Origin: Streptomyces sp. CBMA123
GTDB lineage: Bacteria; Actinomycetota; Actinomycetes; Streptomycetales; Streptomycetaceae
Reading direction: 5' to 3'
Assembly: GCF_014596465.1 (NCBI RefSeq)
Contig: NZ_MECK01000632.1
Span: 1 to 64,000 of the forward strand
DNA length: 64,000 nt
In this document: in pieces, positions 18,219-26,880 of the stretch
Numbering within the stretch: the first letter of the stretch is position 1
Layout of the letters: each line of letters begins with the position of its first letter
Notes under the pieces: generated by a model
Database searches by the model: none
What the model saw: only the letters and a program-made list of their open reading frames with translations
What the model was told of the DNA's origin: nothing
Made by a program: the position numbers and the translations under genes

Positions 18219-19492
18219 CTCTTGTTCGCTCGGATCCATAGCACCGGGACCAGGTGTTCGGCCGGCCTGGACGCGGTCATGGCGATCTGCACGCATCCGA
18301 GTTCGAAGGCCTCGGCGATCGTGCAGCCGGCCGCCAGGGCTTGGTAGAAGCCCACACTGAACGCGATCGCGGAGGACTCGCCGATCTCCTCCCGCATCCC
18401 GATGACGTGGCCGATGTGCTCCACGACGGCCTCGGCGGTCGCGTCCGAGCCGCAGGAGTTGAGGATGACGCATTCGGTGCCGTGGCCAGCGGCGGCGAAC
18501 AGCCCTGCGAGGGAGGCGGGGGGCAGGGGGTGGACGCCGCCGTCGTCCGTTTCGACGAGGTAGTTCCCGTTCGGGTCGCCGTAACCGGAGAAGTGCACGA
18601 TGCGGGGCCGTTCCCGCAGCAGCGCGCGCGTGATGTCCCGCGCGCGCACGGCCCGCTCGCTCTCGACCTCGATGGACTCGCGGTGGCCGGAGAGCCGGAT
18701 CTCCTCGCGGATGGCGCGCACTTCGTGGTCGAGGCGCGAGGACTGGCGGTGGCGGTCAGGAAGGGCCTCCAGGTGGAGAATCTTCAGGCGCGGCGGTCGT
18801 GGCCGGTGCAGCGGTGCGCTGCTGACGCCGACCGCCACGGTGTGGGCGACGTGGAAGCTGCGGCCGTGGCGGTCCGCGTAGTCGAGTTCCACGTGGAGGG
18901 GGACCGCCGTCCCCCGGTCGAGGGCCTTGGCGTAGAACAGGAACTCGGTGGACGCGCCGGGCGGCAGCTCGCCCAGTGTGCCGGTCGAGCCCCGGGTTTC
19001 GACCCGGAAGGGCCCGCCGAGGGCCACTTCGAGGGTCTGCACCGCCACGGTCCCCCGGTTGGCCACCCGTCCCCGGATCACCGTCGCCTCGTTCCACGGC
19101 AGGTTCGTCGTCGTCACCTCGACTGCCAGCTTCGGCTTCTCGGGTTCCGGGAGCGCCGAGCTCGGCAGCACTTCCAGGGTGACGGCGAAGTCGGGGATCC
19201 GGACCGGGCGGGACGCGCGGTCGCGGTAGGAGAAGTTCCGGCTGGTCGCCGTCCAGGCGCCTGGCTTCGAGGAGCGCACCTGGATGCGGTGGTCGACGCC
19301 GGCCCCCGGCGCGAGCTCGGCCAGCTCCATCCGGGAGCCGCCGGCCAGCAGGCTCAGCTGCGGCGGCAGGCTGAGGACGAAGACGATGTCGGTGCAGACT
19401 CCCTCTCCGTCGTTGGTCAGGCGCACGACCAGCTCGGCGATGCGCCCTTCGGTCAGCCTGGTCGGGGTGATCTCAGCGTGGATGTCGCTCAC
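18215..19492 (-). CDS. CHAT (caspase-like) domain protein with two N-terminal Ig-like domains; GHG motif altered to GYG
   Basis: A 425-residue protein starting at a GTG that overlaps the preceding stop (GTGA). Residues 1-112 and 120-224 look like CARDB/NEW3-type Ig domains (RIAELVVRLTNDGE, VIRGRVANRGTVAVQTLEV). Residues 236-425 match CHAT: LKILHLEALP, LDHEVRAIREEI, then RIVHFSGYG at 298-305 and CVILNSCGSD with Cys347. In active family members the second His of HFSGHG is catalytic; here position 304 is Tyr (TAC), although Cys347 remains. The protein may be an inactive regulator or may use His300. Neighbours suggest it acts in a complex with the zinc-ribbon proteins. Confidence 0.88.
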   Translation of the reverse strand: MSDIHAEITPTRLTEGRIAELVVRLTNDGEGVCTDIVFVLSLPPQLSLLAGGSRMELAELAPGAGVDHRIQVRSSKPGAWTATSRNFSYRDRASRPVRIPDFAVTLEVLPSSALPEPEKPKLAVEVTTTNLPWNEATVIRGRVANRGTVAVQTLEVALGGPFRVETRGSTGTLGELPPGASTEFLFYAKALDRGTAVPLHVELDYADRHGRSFHVAHTVAVGVSSAPLHRPRPPRLKILHLEALPDRHRQSSRLDHEVRAIREEIRLSGHRESIEVESERAVRARDITRALLRERPRIVHFSGYGDPNGNYLVETDDGGVHPLPPASLAGLFAAAGHGTECVILNSCGSDATAEAVVEHIGHVIGMREEIGESSAIAFSVGFYQALAAGCTIAEAFELGCVQIAMTASRPAEHLVPVLWIRANKR

Positions 19493-19731
19493 CTGTTAGC
19501 CGCCGGGGGGTCGACCGCGGCGGCCCGCGGGTGGTGCGCCTGCTTGCAGGACTTGCAGTGGACGGCCGGCGGGAGCAGGAGGCCGTCCTCGGACGGGCTG
19601 AAGCCGGGGTCGTGGACGAGAACCTGGTCCTCGGCGCACAGCGGCTTGCCGCAGTGGTGGCAGATCCTGTCGATCCGGACCGATCCGTCGGGTTTCTCCT
19701 CCTGCGTGCAGTCCACGCACTTCCACGTCAT
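19489..19731 (-). CDS. Zinc-ribbon small protein
   Basis: An 80-residue protein with a likely zinc ribbon. Its pairs CVDC (residues 5-8), CHHCGKPLC (24-32) and CKSC (59-62) give at least six cysteines plus histidines. The CHHCGKPLC block is nearly the same as CHHCGGALC in the 670-residue protein encoded just upstream, so the two zinc modules are related. It starts 3 nt after that gene ends and overlaps the CHAT gene start, placing it inside the operon. A role as adaptor in a shared complex is inferred. Confidence 0.85.
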   Translation of the reverse strand: MTWKCVDCTQEEKPDGSVRIDRICHHCGKPLCAEDQVLVHDPGFSPSEDGLLLPPAVHCKSCKQAHHPRAAAVDPPAANR

Positions 19732-19734
19732 CGC

Positions 19735-21747
19735 TCAGGGCTCCTCGTCGATCTCGGCGCGCAAGGTCAGGTAGATCGCCTCCGAGATCCGGCCGGCGAG
19801 CAGTGCGTCGGTCAGGTCCTGTCGGCGCTTCTTCTTGGCTTCGGCGGCGTCGGCGTCGGTGCCGGCGGCCGGCCGGTCCGCCGGTGGCCTGGGGCCGGGC
19901 ACGCTCCCGGTGTCGAGGACGGCCTCCTCGCGCTGCGGCGGCTGCGCTACGGTGCGGGGCTGGGACGCCAGCGCGTGCTTCAGCGCCTCGCCGACCCGGT
20001 GGTTGAGGCCGTCCCAGGCCGACCCGATGGTCTCCTTCATCGCCTCGTTGGCGTAGGAGGCCGTGACCGTGACGCCCACCTCGGCGTCCCCCCGCTCCGC
20101 GCGGATCCCGCCCAGGCGGGTCTCCACGCCGGTGAGGATGATCTGGAAGTCGATGGGCAGCACCCCGTCGTAGAGCCGGCCGGCGATGTCCCAGTACCGG
20201 TTCACCGTGTTCGCCCGGCCGCTGCCCCGCGGCGGGTTCTCCAGGACCCGCTTGATGTAGTAGTGCTCGGCCAGCGCGTTCGTCAGGGCGATGACGGTCT
20301 CGTGGTCCGGGATGACCCCGCCGAAGGAGGTCTTCTCCTCCCGCGCGGAGTCGTCCTCCACCCTGCGGTCCGGCACCTTGCGCACGTCCTGGTAGCGGAC
20401 GAGTGCGAGGTTCAGGGTGAACTCCGCCGCCACCTCGGTGCGGGCGGTCGTCTTCCGGCCGGGCTGTGCGTGCGCGCGCCGGTCGCCGGCCGGCTGCTGG
20501 ACGCCGCCGCCCAGGGGGTGCGCCATCGACACCCCGGTGAGGCCGGAGAGCGTGCCGCCGAACCGGGCCTCGATCCTTCCCTTGACCGCGTCGGTGGTTT
20601 TGATCTGCTTCTCGAAGCGGACCGAGACGACCAGCCGCTTCTTCGTCCGCTCCTCCGTGCTGGTCGCGGCCTGGACCCATTCGATCGTCCGGTACGGGGG
20701 CCGGCCGTCCGGCATGATCACGTCCGAGATCGTGTAGTGGCGCATGGAGTTCCCGGCGGTCGGCGAGGAGACGCTTTCCACGTTCCCCCAGGCAGCCGGC
20801 ACCTCCAGCCGCAGGAGGTGGACGGACTCCAGCCGCAGGTCCGCCTCGCCGCCGCTGCGGAACGGCACCCACTGCAGTTCCAGCTCCAAGGTGCGCCGGT
20901 CCTGCTCCGGCACCAGCGACGGCGTGAGCCAGAGCGGCAGGTGGTCCGGCTGGGAGGTGGCGTCCAGCGCGTACGGGAACGAGGCCTGCCACTGGGCGCC
21001 GGCGGAGGTTGCGGCCGTGTCGAGGAAGGGATGGTCGCTCACGCGCCCGACCAGCGGGATCACGCATCCGTTGAGCGCGGGGTCCTTGAAGCGCAGGCCG
21101 GCTTCTCCGGCGAGCAGGACGTATCCGGCCGAGAAGTCGGCCTCGGCGGCCGGGCCGAGCTGGTACTTCGCGCGGTAGCACTTCAGCCGGTCGCGGTCCT
21201 TCTGCCCGAAGGTGAGGCGCAGCTGTACGCCTCCGTCCACCGGGTCGACGGCCGAGGTGTAGACGCCCTCGGTGCTCAACAGCAGTTCGCCGGAGAGTCG
21301 TTCGGCGATCTCGACGGAGTCGAGGCCGGGGGTGAGCGGTAGTTTCGGCCGACTCTCCAGCATGCGCCGGATCCGGTGCTGTTCGCCGTAGTAGCCGTAG
21401 GCGGCCGTGCCGGCGCCTGCCAGGAACACCAGGAGCGTGAAGGGGTTGGCGTCGAGGATGACGAGGAGGAGTCCGAGCAGCGCGCCGCCCGCGCCGCCCC
21501 AGAGCCACTTCTTCAGCGGGCCCTTGACCACGTGGTGGTCGGCCGGGCAGTGGATGACGGGGGTGGTGTCGAGGTCCAGGTCGGCGTACTCGGAGGTGAG
21601 GTTGCGGCCTTCGGCGTCCGTGGACCGTACGGCGTGCTCGTCGCAGAGCGCGCCGCCGCAGTGGTGGCACACGTTTCTGATGTTCCGCAGTCCGCCGCAG
21701 TCCCGGCAGCGAAGCCGGGGGGCACGGTCCCTGATGTAGGTCTGCAC
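19735..21747 (-). CDS. Large operon protein with N-terminal zinc ribbon and membrane hairpin
   Basis: A 670-residue protein. An N-terminal zinc ribbon (RCRDCGG, CHHCGGALCDEHAV, residues about 13-40) is followed by two adjacent hydrophobic segments (about residues 82-117: WLWGGAGGALLGLLLVILD, then LLVFLAGAGTAAYGYYG) that should form a membrane hairpin. The long remainder is beta-rich and cytoplasmic. It contains FGGVIPDHETVIALTNALAE, which aligns with FDEVIPDRARITDIQAALE of the upstream 529-residue protein, so the two share a module. A Pro/Ala-rich linker and a short helical C-terminal domain (DLTDALLAGRISEAIYLTLR, SHOCT-like in appearance) close the chain. No known family was assigned. Confidence 0.85.
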   Translation of the reverse strand: MQTYIRDRAPRLRCRDCGGLRNIRNVCHHCGGALCDEHAVRSTDAEGRNLTSEYADLDLDTTPVIHCPADHHVVKGPLKKWLWGGAGGALLGLLLVILDANPFTLLVFLAGAGTAAYGYYGEQHRIRRMLESRPKLPLTPGLDSVEIAERLSGELLLSTEGVYTSAVDPVDGGVQLRLTFGQKDRDRLKCYRAKYQLGPAAEADFSAGYVLLAGEAGLRFKDPALNGCVIPLVGRVSDHPFLDTAATSAGAQWQASFPYALDATSQPDHLPLWLTPSLVPEQDRRTLELELQWVPFRSGGEADLRLESVHLLRLEVPAAWGNVESVSSPTAGNSMRHYTISDVIMPDGRPPYRTIEWVQAATSTEERTKKRLVVSVRFEKQIKTTDAVKGRIEARFGGTLSGLTGVSMAHPLGGGVQQPAGDRRAHAQPGRKTTARTEVAAEFTLNLALVRYQDVRKVPDRRVEDDSAREEKTSFGGVIPDHETVIALTNALAEHYYIKRVLENPPRGSGRANTVNRYWDIAGRLYDGVLPIDFQIILTGVETRLGGIRAERGDAEVGVTVTASYANEAMKETIGSAWDGLNHRVGEALKHALASQPRTVAQPPQREEAVLDTGSVPGPRPPADRPAAGTDADAAEAKKKRRQDLTDALLAGRISEAIYLTLRAEIDEEP

Positions 21748-21774
21748 GATGGGCTCCTGATGCTGCGGCGGGGT

Positions 21775-23364
21775 TCAGGTGAGCTGGCGGATGCGGGCGA
21801 ACTGGTCCCGCAGCGCCTTCTGGAGGGCGTTCATCTCCAGCACGAGTTCCCGTCGGTGGCCGGCGAGTGTGCCGCGCACGTAGAGCCGCAGGTCGCCGCT
21901 CTTCAGCTGGGTGGTGTAGGTCGTCCCGCCGTCGACTTGGGACTGCCGCTCGGTGGTGAGGTGGCGGCCCTCGACGTAGATCCACAGCGCCATCTGGTCC
22001 GGCCCCTCGGTCCGGCAGGCGAGGACGAACGAGCGCAGGGCCGACCCGCCGGCCGAGCCGTCACCGCCGAGGTGGCAATGGAACACGTCGTAGCCGCGGG
22101 TCTCGAGCGCGGCCTGGATGTCGGTGATCCGCGCGCGGTCGGGGATCACCTCGTCGAAGTAGAGGTGCTGGCACGGGCTCTGCACGCGTTTGGTGAACGC
22201 GTCGCCGAGAACGAGCTTGAACTCCGATTCGATCTGGGTCTTCAGCCGGGGGCCGTGCGCCGCTTGCATGCCGGTCGCGGTGAAGAGGCGGGCGTCGGTG
22301 CCGGAGAGCAGCCGGTCCGGCACGTCCACCTCGACGCGTCCGTGAAGTTCGGGGGCGAGGTAGAGCTCGCCGGGCTGCTCGATGGTGAGGACCATGGTCG
22401 AGCTCTCGTACCCCTGCAGGCTCTTGTCTTCCGAGTCCATCGCGCTGGAGCGCAGCGGCATGTCGTGCCACTCCAGGCACTTGGTGACCGGGTTGTAGGT
22501 GATGACGGGGCTGGGGTCGGCCGAGGCGTCGAGCAGGTGCAGGTGTACCGCGCGCAGCGAGGTGATGGTCGGCCAGGCGACCGACACCCGGCGCAGCACC
22601 GGGGCGTCGGTGTGCTTGCCGTCGTCCTGTCTGGGGAGCACCAGGCGTACGCGCAGCCGCAGTTGCAGGTAGGAGCGGAAGCTGGCCTGCTGGGCGATGT
22701 TCTCGGCGGCGTAGGTGACCAGGCCGGCGATCCTCTGCTGTTCCTCGAAGGGCAGGGACGGGAGCCTTTTCAGCTTGTCGAGGAGGAGCCTGCCGGCTCC
22801 CTCGTCTCCGGTCGACAGGCCCGTCGCGCGCGATGTTTCGTCGGTCTGGCTGTCGAAGGGGAGCAGGGTGACCCCGTCCGGGTCGAACAGTTCGGCGAGT
22901 ACCGTGATCGGTTCGGCGTGCAGGCAGTTCGGGTCCGGTGCGTACTCGTGTTCCAGTACGCACTCCTGGCGGTCGGCGGCGAGGCGTTTCCTGCCCCCGT
23001 GGATCGGCACTTCGATGCGGACGGCTCCGTAGCTGCCGTCCAGGCCGGATGCGGAGCCGAGGTCGGTCTTGTCGTAGTCGCTCAGCAGCAGGTGGCCGAC
23101 CAGGGCGGTGGCGTCGGGGCCCGGGGCGGCTGCGGTCTTTTCGGTGTCGGCGATCGCCTCGCGGGTGAAGTACTGGCCGCCGTCGTACGGAATGGAGATC
23201 GTGATCTTTCCGGTGGGGACGCCTGCGTTCTCGTGGCCGCGATTGTTGGAGATCTCCTGTTTGTATTGGAAGCGTTCGACGATCTCGATGTTCTCCACGG
23301 TTGCCCGCGCGAAAGTCTGGCCGGATTCCCCGGTCCGAGGCCCAGCGATGGCTCGTATAGGCAT
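21775..23364 (-). CDS. First gene of the CHAT operon, beta-rich protein of unknown function
   Basis: A 529-residue soluble protein. ATG 23364 is chosen because GGGAG precedes it at the right distance. No signal, membrane helix or catalytic motif is seen. The middle (RRVSVAWPTITSLRAVHLHLL, then ITYNPVTKCLEWHDM) and the later FDEVIPDRARITDIQAALE correspond to similarly spaced segments of the 670-residue protein downstream, so the pair probably arose by duplication. The C-terminus is a coiled helix (ELVLEMNALQKALRDQFARI). It is separated from the next gene by 27 bp. The operon promoter should lie in 23365-23560, where the DNA is less GC-rich. Confidence 0.85.
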   Translation of the reverse strand: MPIRAIAGPRTGESGQTFARATVENIEIVERFQYKQEISNNRGHENAGVPTGKITISIPYDGGQYFTREAIADTEKTAAAPGPDATALVGHLLLSDYDKTDLGSASGLDGSYGAVRIEVPIHGGRKRLAADRQECVLEHEYAPDPNCLHAEPITVLAELFDPDGVTLLPFDSQTDETSRATGLSTGDEGAGRLLLDKLKRLPSLPFEEQQRIAGLVTYAAENIAQQASFRSYLQLRLRVRLVLPRQDDGKHTDAPVLRRVSVAWPTITSLRAVHLHLLDASADPSPVITYNPVTKCLEWHDMPLRSSAMDSEDKSLQGYESSTMVLTIEQPGELYLAPELHGRVEVDVPDRLLSGTDARLFTATGMQAAHGPRLKTQIESEFKLVLGDAFTKRVQSPCQHLYFDEVIPDRARITDIQAALETRGYDVFHCHLGGDGSAGGSALRSFVLACRTEGPDQMALWIYVEGRHLTTERQSQVDGGTTYTTQLKSGDLRLYVRGTLAGHRRELVLEMNALQKALRDQFARIRQLT

Positions 23365-23787
23365 GCCCGACTCCCAATGCCCCGAAGGCGCTCGGCCTCG
23401 GCGCGGAAACGATCGACTGTCCTGCCAGGGTGGCCGGCGGCGCATGCCCGGGCGCAGATGACGGCCCCTCATGTTTCTTACATGGAGGGCGTGTTCACGT
23501 TAGGGCATGCGGTCCTGTGGCGGAATCATTGGCTGGAATTCTTTGCTGACCCGTGATCGTGGCGGTATTTTCCTCGAACGCGCACGCGCGCGGGTGCGGG
23601 GATTCGGCCCGGGTGTCAGGTTCCTGCTGAATTTCGTTCCGCGGTGCGGCCGGCGAACATTATCTGCACGCGATGCGTCTGCATGCGATTGGTGCGATGG
23701 CGATGCGTGCGATGGGCGACGCGTGCCCGGCGCGGTGGGCCCGGCGGCCCGTCCCGTCCCGCCGGGGCGGGACAGGACGGGGGCCGG
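23365..23787. other. Intergenic with short gcgatg-type repeats
   Basis: No gene is seen. The first 200 bp probably contain the promoter of the leftward operon. At 23670-23720 a run of gcgatg/gcgatt hexamer-like units is repeated several times (gcgatgcgtctgcatgcg, ggtgcgatggcgatgcgt), a simple repeat of unknown meaning. Confidence 0.45.
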
Positions 23788-24345
23788 TCAGCGGGGGCCG
23801 GGGTCGCTGGTGCCGGGGCGGCCGCTCTCGAGGTGGCCGGCCCAGCGGCGGCGGAAGACGGGCGTGCCCGGGGCGGTGACCGAGACGTCGTACCAGCGGC
23901 TGCGGGGGTCGACGTCGAAGGTGAGCTGGACGGAGGCGCCCGGGCGCAGGGTACGGGTCCTCGCGGAGCCCTTGGCGTAGGCGTCGGCGACGCTCACCGT
24001 GCGGGGCGCGGGCCCGTTGTTGCGGACGTGGACGCTGGTGCCGCGGGGGTCGAAGCGGGCGACCAGTTCGGTGCCCGCCTCGCCCTCGAACTCCTGCAGG
24101 GAGCCGTTGGGGCCGTGCACGGCGAGGTGGTAGCGGCCGGAGCCGGGCAGGGTCCAGTAGTCGGTGAGGGTGTCGCCGCCGGAGACGGCGTAGCGGCGCG
24201 GGGCCGCCGCGGGTGCGGTGCGGTCGTAGACGTAGAGCCAGGCGCCGGCCTCGCCGCGGTTTTCGAGGTCGAGGTGGAGCTGGCCGCGGTTGTCGGTCTC
24301 CTCCTCGTTGACGACGAGGTCGTAGGGCAGGGCTCGGGCCGGGCG
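23788..24345 (-). pseudogene. Phosphocholine-specific phospholipase C, C-terminal remnant
   Basis: The minus strand encodes about 185 residues matching the C-terminal domains of secreted bacterial phospholipase C (non-haemolytic PlcC/PlcN type): ARALPYDLVVNEEETDN, a WLYVYDRTAP strand, YAVSGGDTLTDYW, LPGSGRYHLAVHGPNG and a final VFRRRWAGHLE. The full enzyme is about 690 residues with a Tat signal and the catalytic phosphatase-like domain, all of which is missing. The upstream open frame (MPDSSAP...) is unrelated filler, so the homology break is near 24345. It cannot be catalytic. Confidence 0.8.
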
Positions 24346-24610
24346 GGTGTCGGCTGCCACGGTCATGACCGCGGTCATGGTCGTCATGGGCGCGCTTGAG
24401 TCCGGCATCGCAACATGGGGCGGCTACCTGGGCGCCGACGTCAGCCAGGCGCTCGGTCAAATGGAAGACAAGCGTATGGCGTTCTTGCAGCACTCCCTCA
24501 CGATGGCCTACCCAGCGGACCAGTAACCGCCTTGATCCTGCCCGCGGCGGGCGGCGAGCGCAGCCGGAACCATCGCCCTCGGCCTCGACAGTCGACACCG
24601 GCGGTGCCAG

Positions 24611-25708
24611 TCAGATCAGGTCCTGCAGTACTCCGAAGGCAGGGCACCCGCTCACTCCGGAGGCGAGGTGGGCAACGTGCTCCGGATCGGCGTAGGGGTT
24701 GATGGAGAAGGTGAGGGTGGGGGTGCGCTGGTTGGGGTCCGCGACCAGCGCGGCCAGGCCGAGGAAGGCGTCGTGCGGCTTCCAGATGCGTTCGAAGGTC
24801 TTTTCCCAGCAGCGCAGGTCGGGCAGGTCGGTCCGGGAGACGTCCACGACCAGGAGGGTGGGAAGCGCTTGGGACTGGCGGATCTTCCGCTTGTCGCGGA
24901 GCACGTTCGTCGCGACGGACTGGGCCAGGGCGGTCATGTGCGGGCTGTCGTACGGCGCCGAGTAGGAGGTGATTCCGGAGCCGCCACGGGTGACGGTCAC
25001 CCACGATGCCGGGATACCGTCGTCGGGGCGGGACGGTGCCGCCATCGCCCGCAGCCGTCCCACGCCGGGGCTTCCGTCTGGTGGAAGGAACTGCTGCACG
25101 ATGGCGTCCCGGACCTGACTGCGGATCTCCACTGGCGGGATGGGTTCGGCGGTGATCGTGAGGGTGTCGGGAAACCCGCGTGCCCGTAGGCCTTCGCCGA
25201 GGACCTGGTTGAGGTTGAACAGGCTCTTCGGGCTTCGCGAGCTGACCTCGATCGCGCAGGTGGGAGCCCCGTCCAACAGCAGGTCAGGACCCGCCGTTGT
25301 GTTGAAACGGAACGGCACCCCGGACTCGGCCAAGAGCGCGGCGACGACCAGCTCAGCACGGTGTTGCAGGAACTTCTCCATCCCGTCCCAGGAGGGATCG
25401 TCGAAGGCACGAAAGGTGCGCGCGATCGACTCAAGACCCACCGGATGGGCCTGTTCCAGGACGGTAAGTATCTCTTCGAGGACGACCAGCACTGGGTCAC
25501 GCCACCAGGCGTAGACCACCTCCGGATCGGGGCTGGGCAGCTCCATGAGACGGCGCAGCGGATGACCTGGTGCGGATCCCATCCAGCGACGCAGCACCGG
25601 CAGTTGCTGGGATGGTATGTCCATCTGCCGAGAGTAGACGGCTTTGGCGATGCTGCCCGAGACGACCACCAAGTCGAGGCCGCCTTGTTCCAGTTCCGAA
25701 ATGGCCAC
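24611..25708 (-). CDS. Hypothetical protein with PD-(D/E)XK nuclease-like core
   Basis: A 365-residue soluble protein from GTG 25708. Residues about 115-165 read AELVVAALLAESGVPFRF, then GPDLLLDGAPTCAIEVSSR. This resembles the strand-PD-strand-ExK arrangement of restriction-like nucleases, with Lys replaced by Ser/Arg (EVSSR). A later strand-rich part holds LPTLLVVDVSRTDL and LTFSINPYADPEHV. No gene nearby supplies a methylase or phage function. The nuclease reading is an inference from a short motif; an alternative is a non-enzymatic restriction-fold protein. Confidence 0.8.
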   Translation of the reverse strand: MAISELEQGGLDLVVVSGSIAKAVYSRQMDIPSQQLPVLRRWMGSAPGHPLRRLMELPSPDPEVVYAWWRDPVLVVLEEILTVLEQAHPVGLESIARTFRAFDDPSWDGMEKFLQHRAELVVAALLAESGVPFRFNTTAGPDLLLDGAPTCAIEVSSRSPKSLFNLNQVLGEGLRARGFPDTLTITAEPIPPVEIRSQVRDAIVQQFLPPDGSPGVGRLRAMAAPSRPDDGIPASWVTVTRGGSGITSYSAPYDSPHMTALAQSVATNVLRDKRKIRQSQALPTLLVVDVSRTDLPDLRCWEKTFERIWKPHDAFLGLAALVADPNQRTPTLTFSINPYADPEHVAHLASGVSGCPAFGVLQDLI

Positions 25709-25896
25709 CGCGGCGCAGACCCGCCACAGCAGAGAAGGATGAGGCTCGTGTGTCGCCGCCGCTGGAGTCCTCGGCCGCAGCCTCGTGAGCGTCAGGTCAG
25801 GCGGAGCGCTCCGGCCGGGAGCGGCAGCCAGTTCTGCGGTCCGGCCGGTTCAGCGCCGGAAGGTTGCATCGAAGGCGCCCGGGCAAGGTGCAGCAC

Positions 25897-26397
25897 ATGG
25901 CATTAGAAGAGGATCTGCAGGCAGCCAGGAAACTCCTCTCCCAGATCGATGAGGTTGGCCGGGACTCCGGCCGCGAACCACTACGGGCGGCCCTGCGCTG
26001 GCTCACCCGAGGCCGGCTCGGGCGTCGGTATGGCCCCTATGCGGCTCCTGAGCTCGGCACGCCTTGGCAGGACACTCCCTCGCCCCTGCGCTCCACGTGG
26101 CGCTGCCGCAGCGCCTACCTCAACGGTGAACCTGTCTTCGAAGTCGACTACCGGATTTGCAGCCGCTGCCGCGTCGGCTGGGTGGAGGAGCCGCACACCC
26201 ACGAGGCCTACCAACGACTCGGCCTGGCCGCCGCCGGCCTCGCCCGGCTGCGTACCGAACACCCAGACCTCGCCTGGCACACCCTCGGCGGCCACATGCA
26301 CGCCGCCAAACCCTTCTGGACGGCCGTCGGAACCGGCGTCGCCGGCGCCTACCACCAACGCAGGCTATGTGATCACCTCAACCCCACACGCCGCTGA
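25897..26397 (+). CDS. GNAT-like protein with a cysteine pair
   Basis: A 166-residue protein starting at ATG 25897. The second half reads EAYQRLGLAAAGLARLRTEH, close to the acetyl-CoA-binding Q/R-x-x-G-x-G/A loop and helix of GNAT acetyltransferases, followed by AAKPFWTAVGTGVAG, which resembles the usual A-x-x-F-W-x-x-x-G segment. The first half has an unusual RICSRCRVGWVEEPHTH patch with one CxxC pair, which may bind zinc. The N-terminus is helical (EEDLQAARKLLSQIDEV). The substrate is unknown. Confidence 0.75.
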   Translation: MALEEDLQAARKLLSQIDEVGRDSGREPLRAALRWLTRGRLGRRYGPYAAPELGTPWQDTPSPLRSTWRCRSAYLNGEPVFEVDYRICSRCRVGWVEEPHTHEAYQRLGLAAAGLARLRTEHPDLAWHTLGGHMHAAKPFWTAVGTGVAGAYHQRRLCDHLNPTRR

Positions 26398-26463
26398 GAA
26401 CTGCCCCGGGCCCTGCCAACCGGTCTCTTCGCGGACGTGAGCAGGGACGCGTAGGCGTGCCGT

Positions 26464-26643
26464 CTACAGGGTCCCCGGGCCCGGGTCGCAGGGCTTCATC
26501 CCTGACTCGATCATCAGCGACAGGATGTGGTCAGCGTCGGGTTCCGTCATTTGCAGGTTCGAGGAGCGTCTCTGCCCGGGGCATCTCACCTTGCACTCGT
26601 ACCCGCCGCCGTCGATCTCGGTGACGGACACGCACATGTGCAT
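26464..26643 (-). CDS. Short hypothetical protein
   Basis: The minus-strand frame has plausible coding character over its last 59 residues (MCVSVTEIDGGGYECKVRCP, then MTEPDADHILSLMIESGMKP). The start was set at ATG 26643; the open frame runs further upstream, but that portion looks like noise. Four cysteines are present. No family is recognised. Confidence 0.4.
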   Translation of the reverse strand: MHMCVSVTEIDGGGYECKVRCPGQRRSSNLQMTEPDADHILSLMIESGMKPCDPGPGTL

Positions 26644-26880
26644 CGGCCAGTCACAGTCACGAACGCCACGTTCGAGATGAAGATGGCGGCGCAGTGCGGC
26701 GAGCCGGTGGTGCGGTGGCAGGGTGCGGTGGGTACGGCAGCCGTTGCAGTTCAGGAGGTGCTGCACGCTGCCTTGGCGGGCGAGGAACTCCTTGCCTTGG
26801 CCTTCCATGGTGTTGCAGCTGCCGCACAGGGGCCCTTCTCCAAACTAACTCCGTCTGCCGCCTTACTACTATGACTTCGC

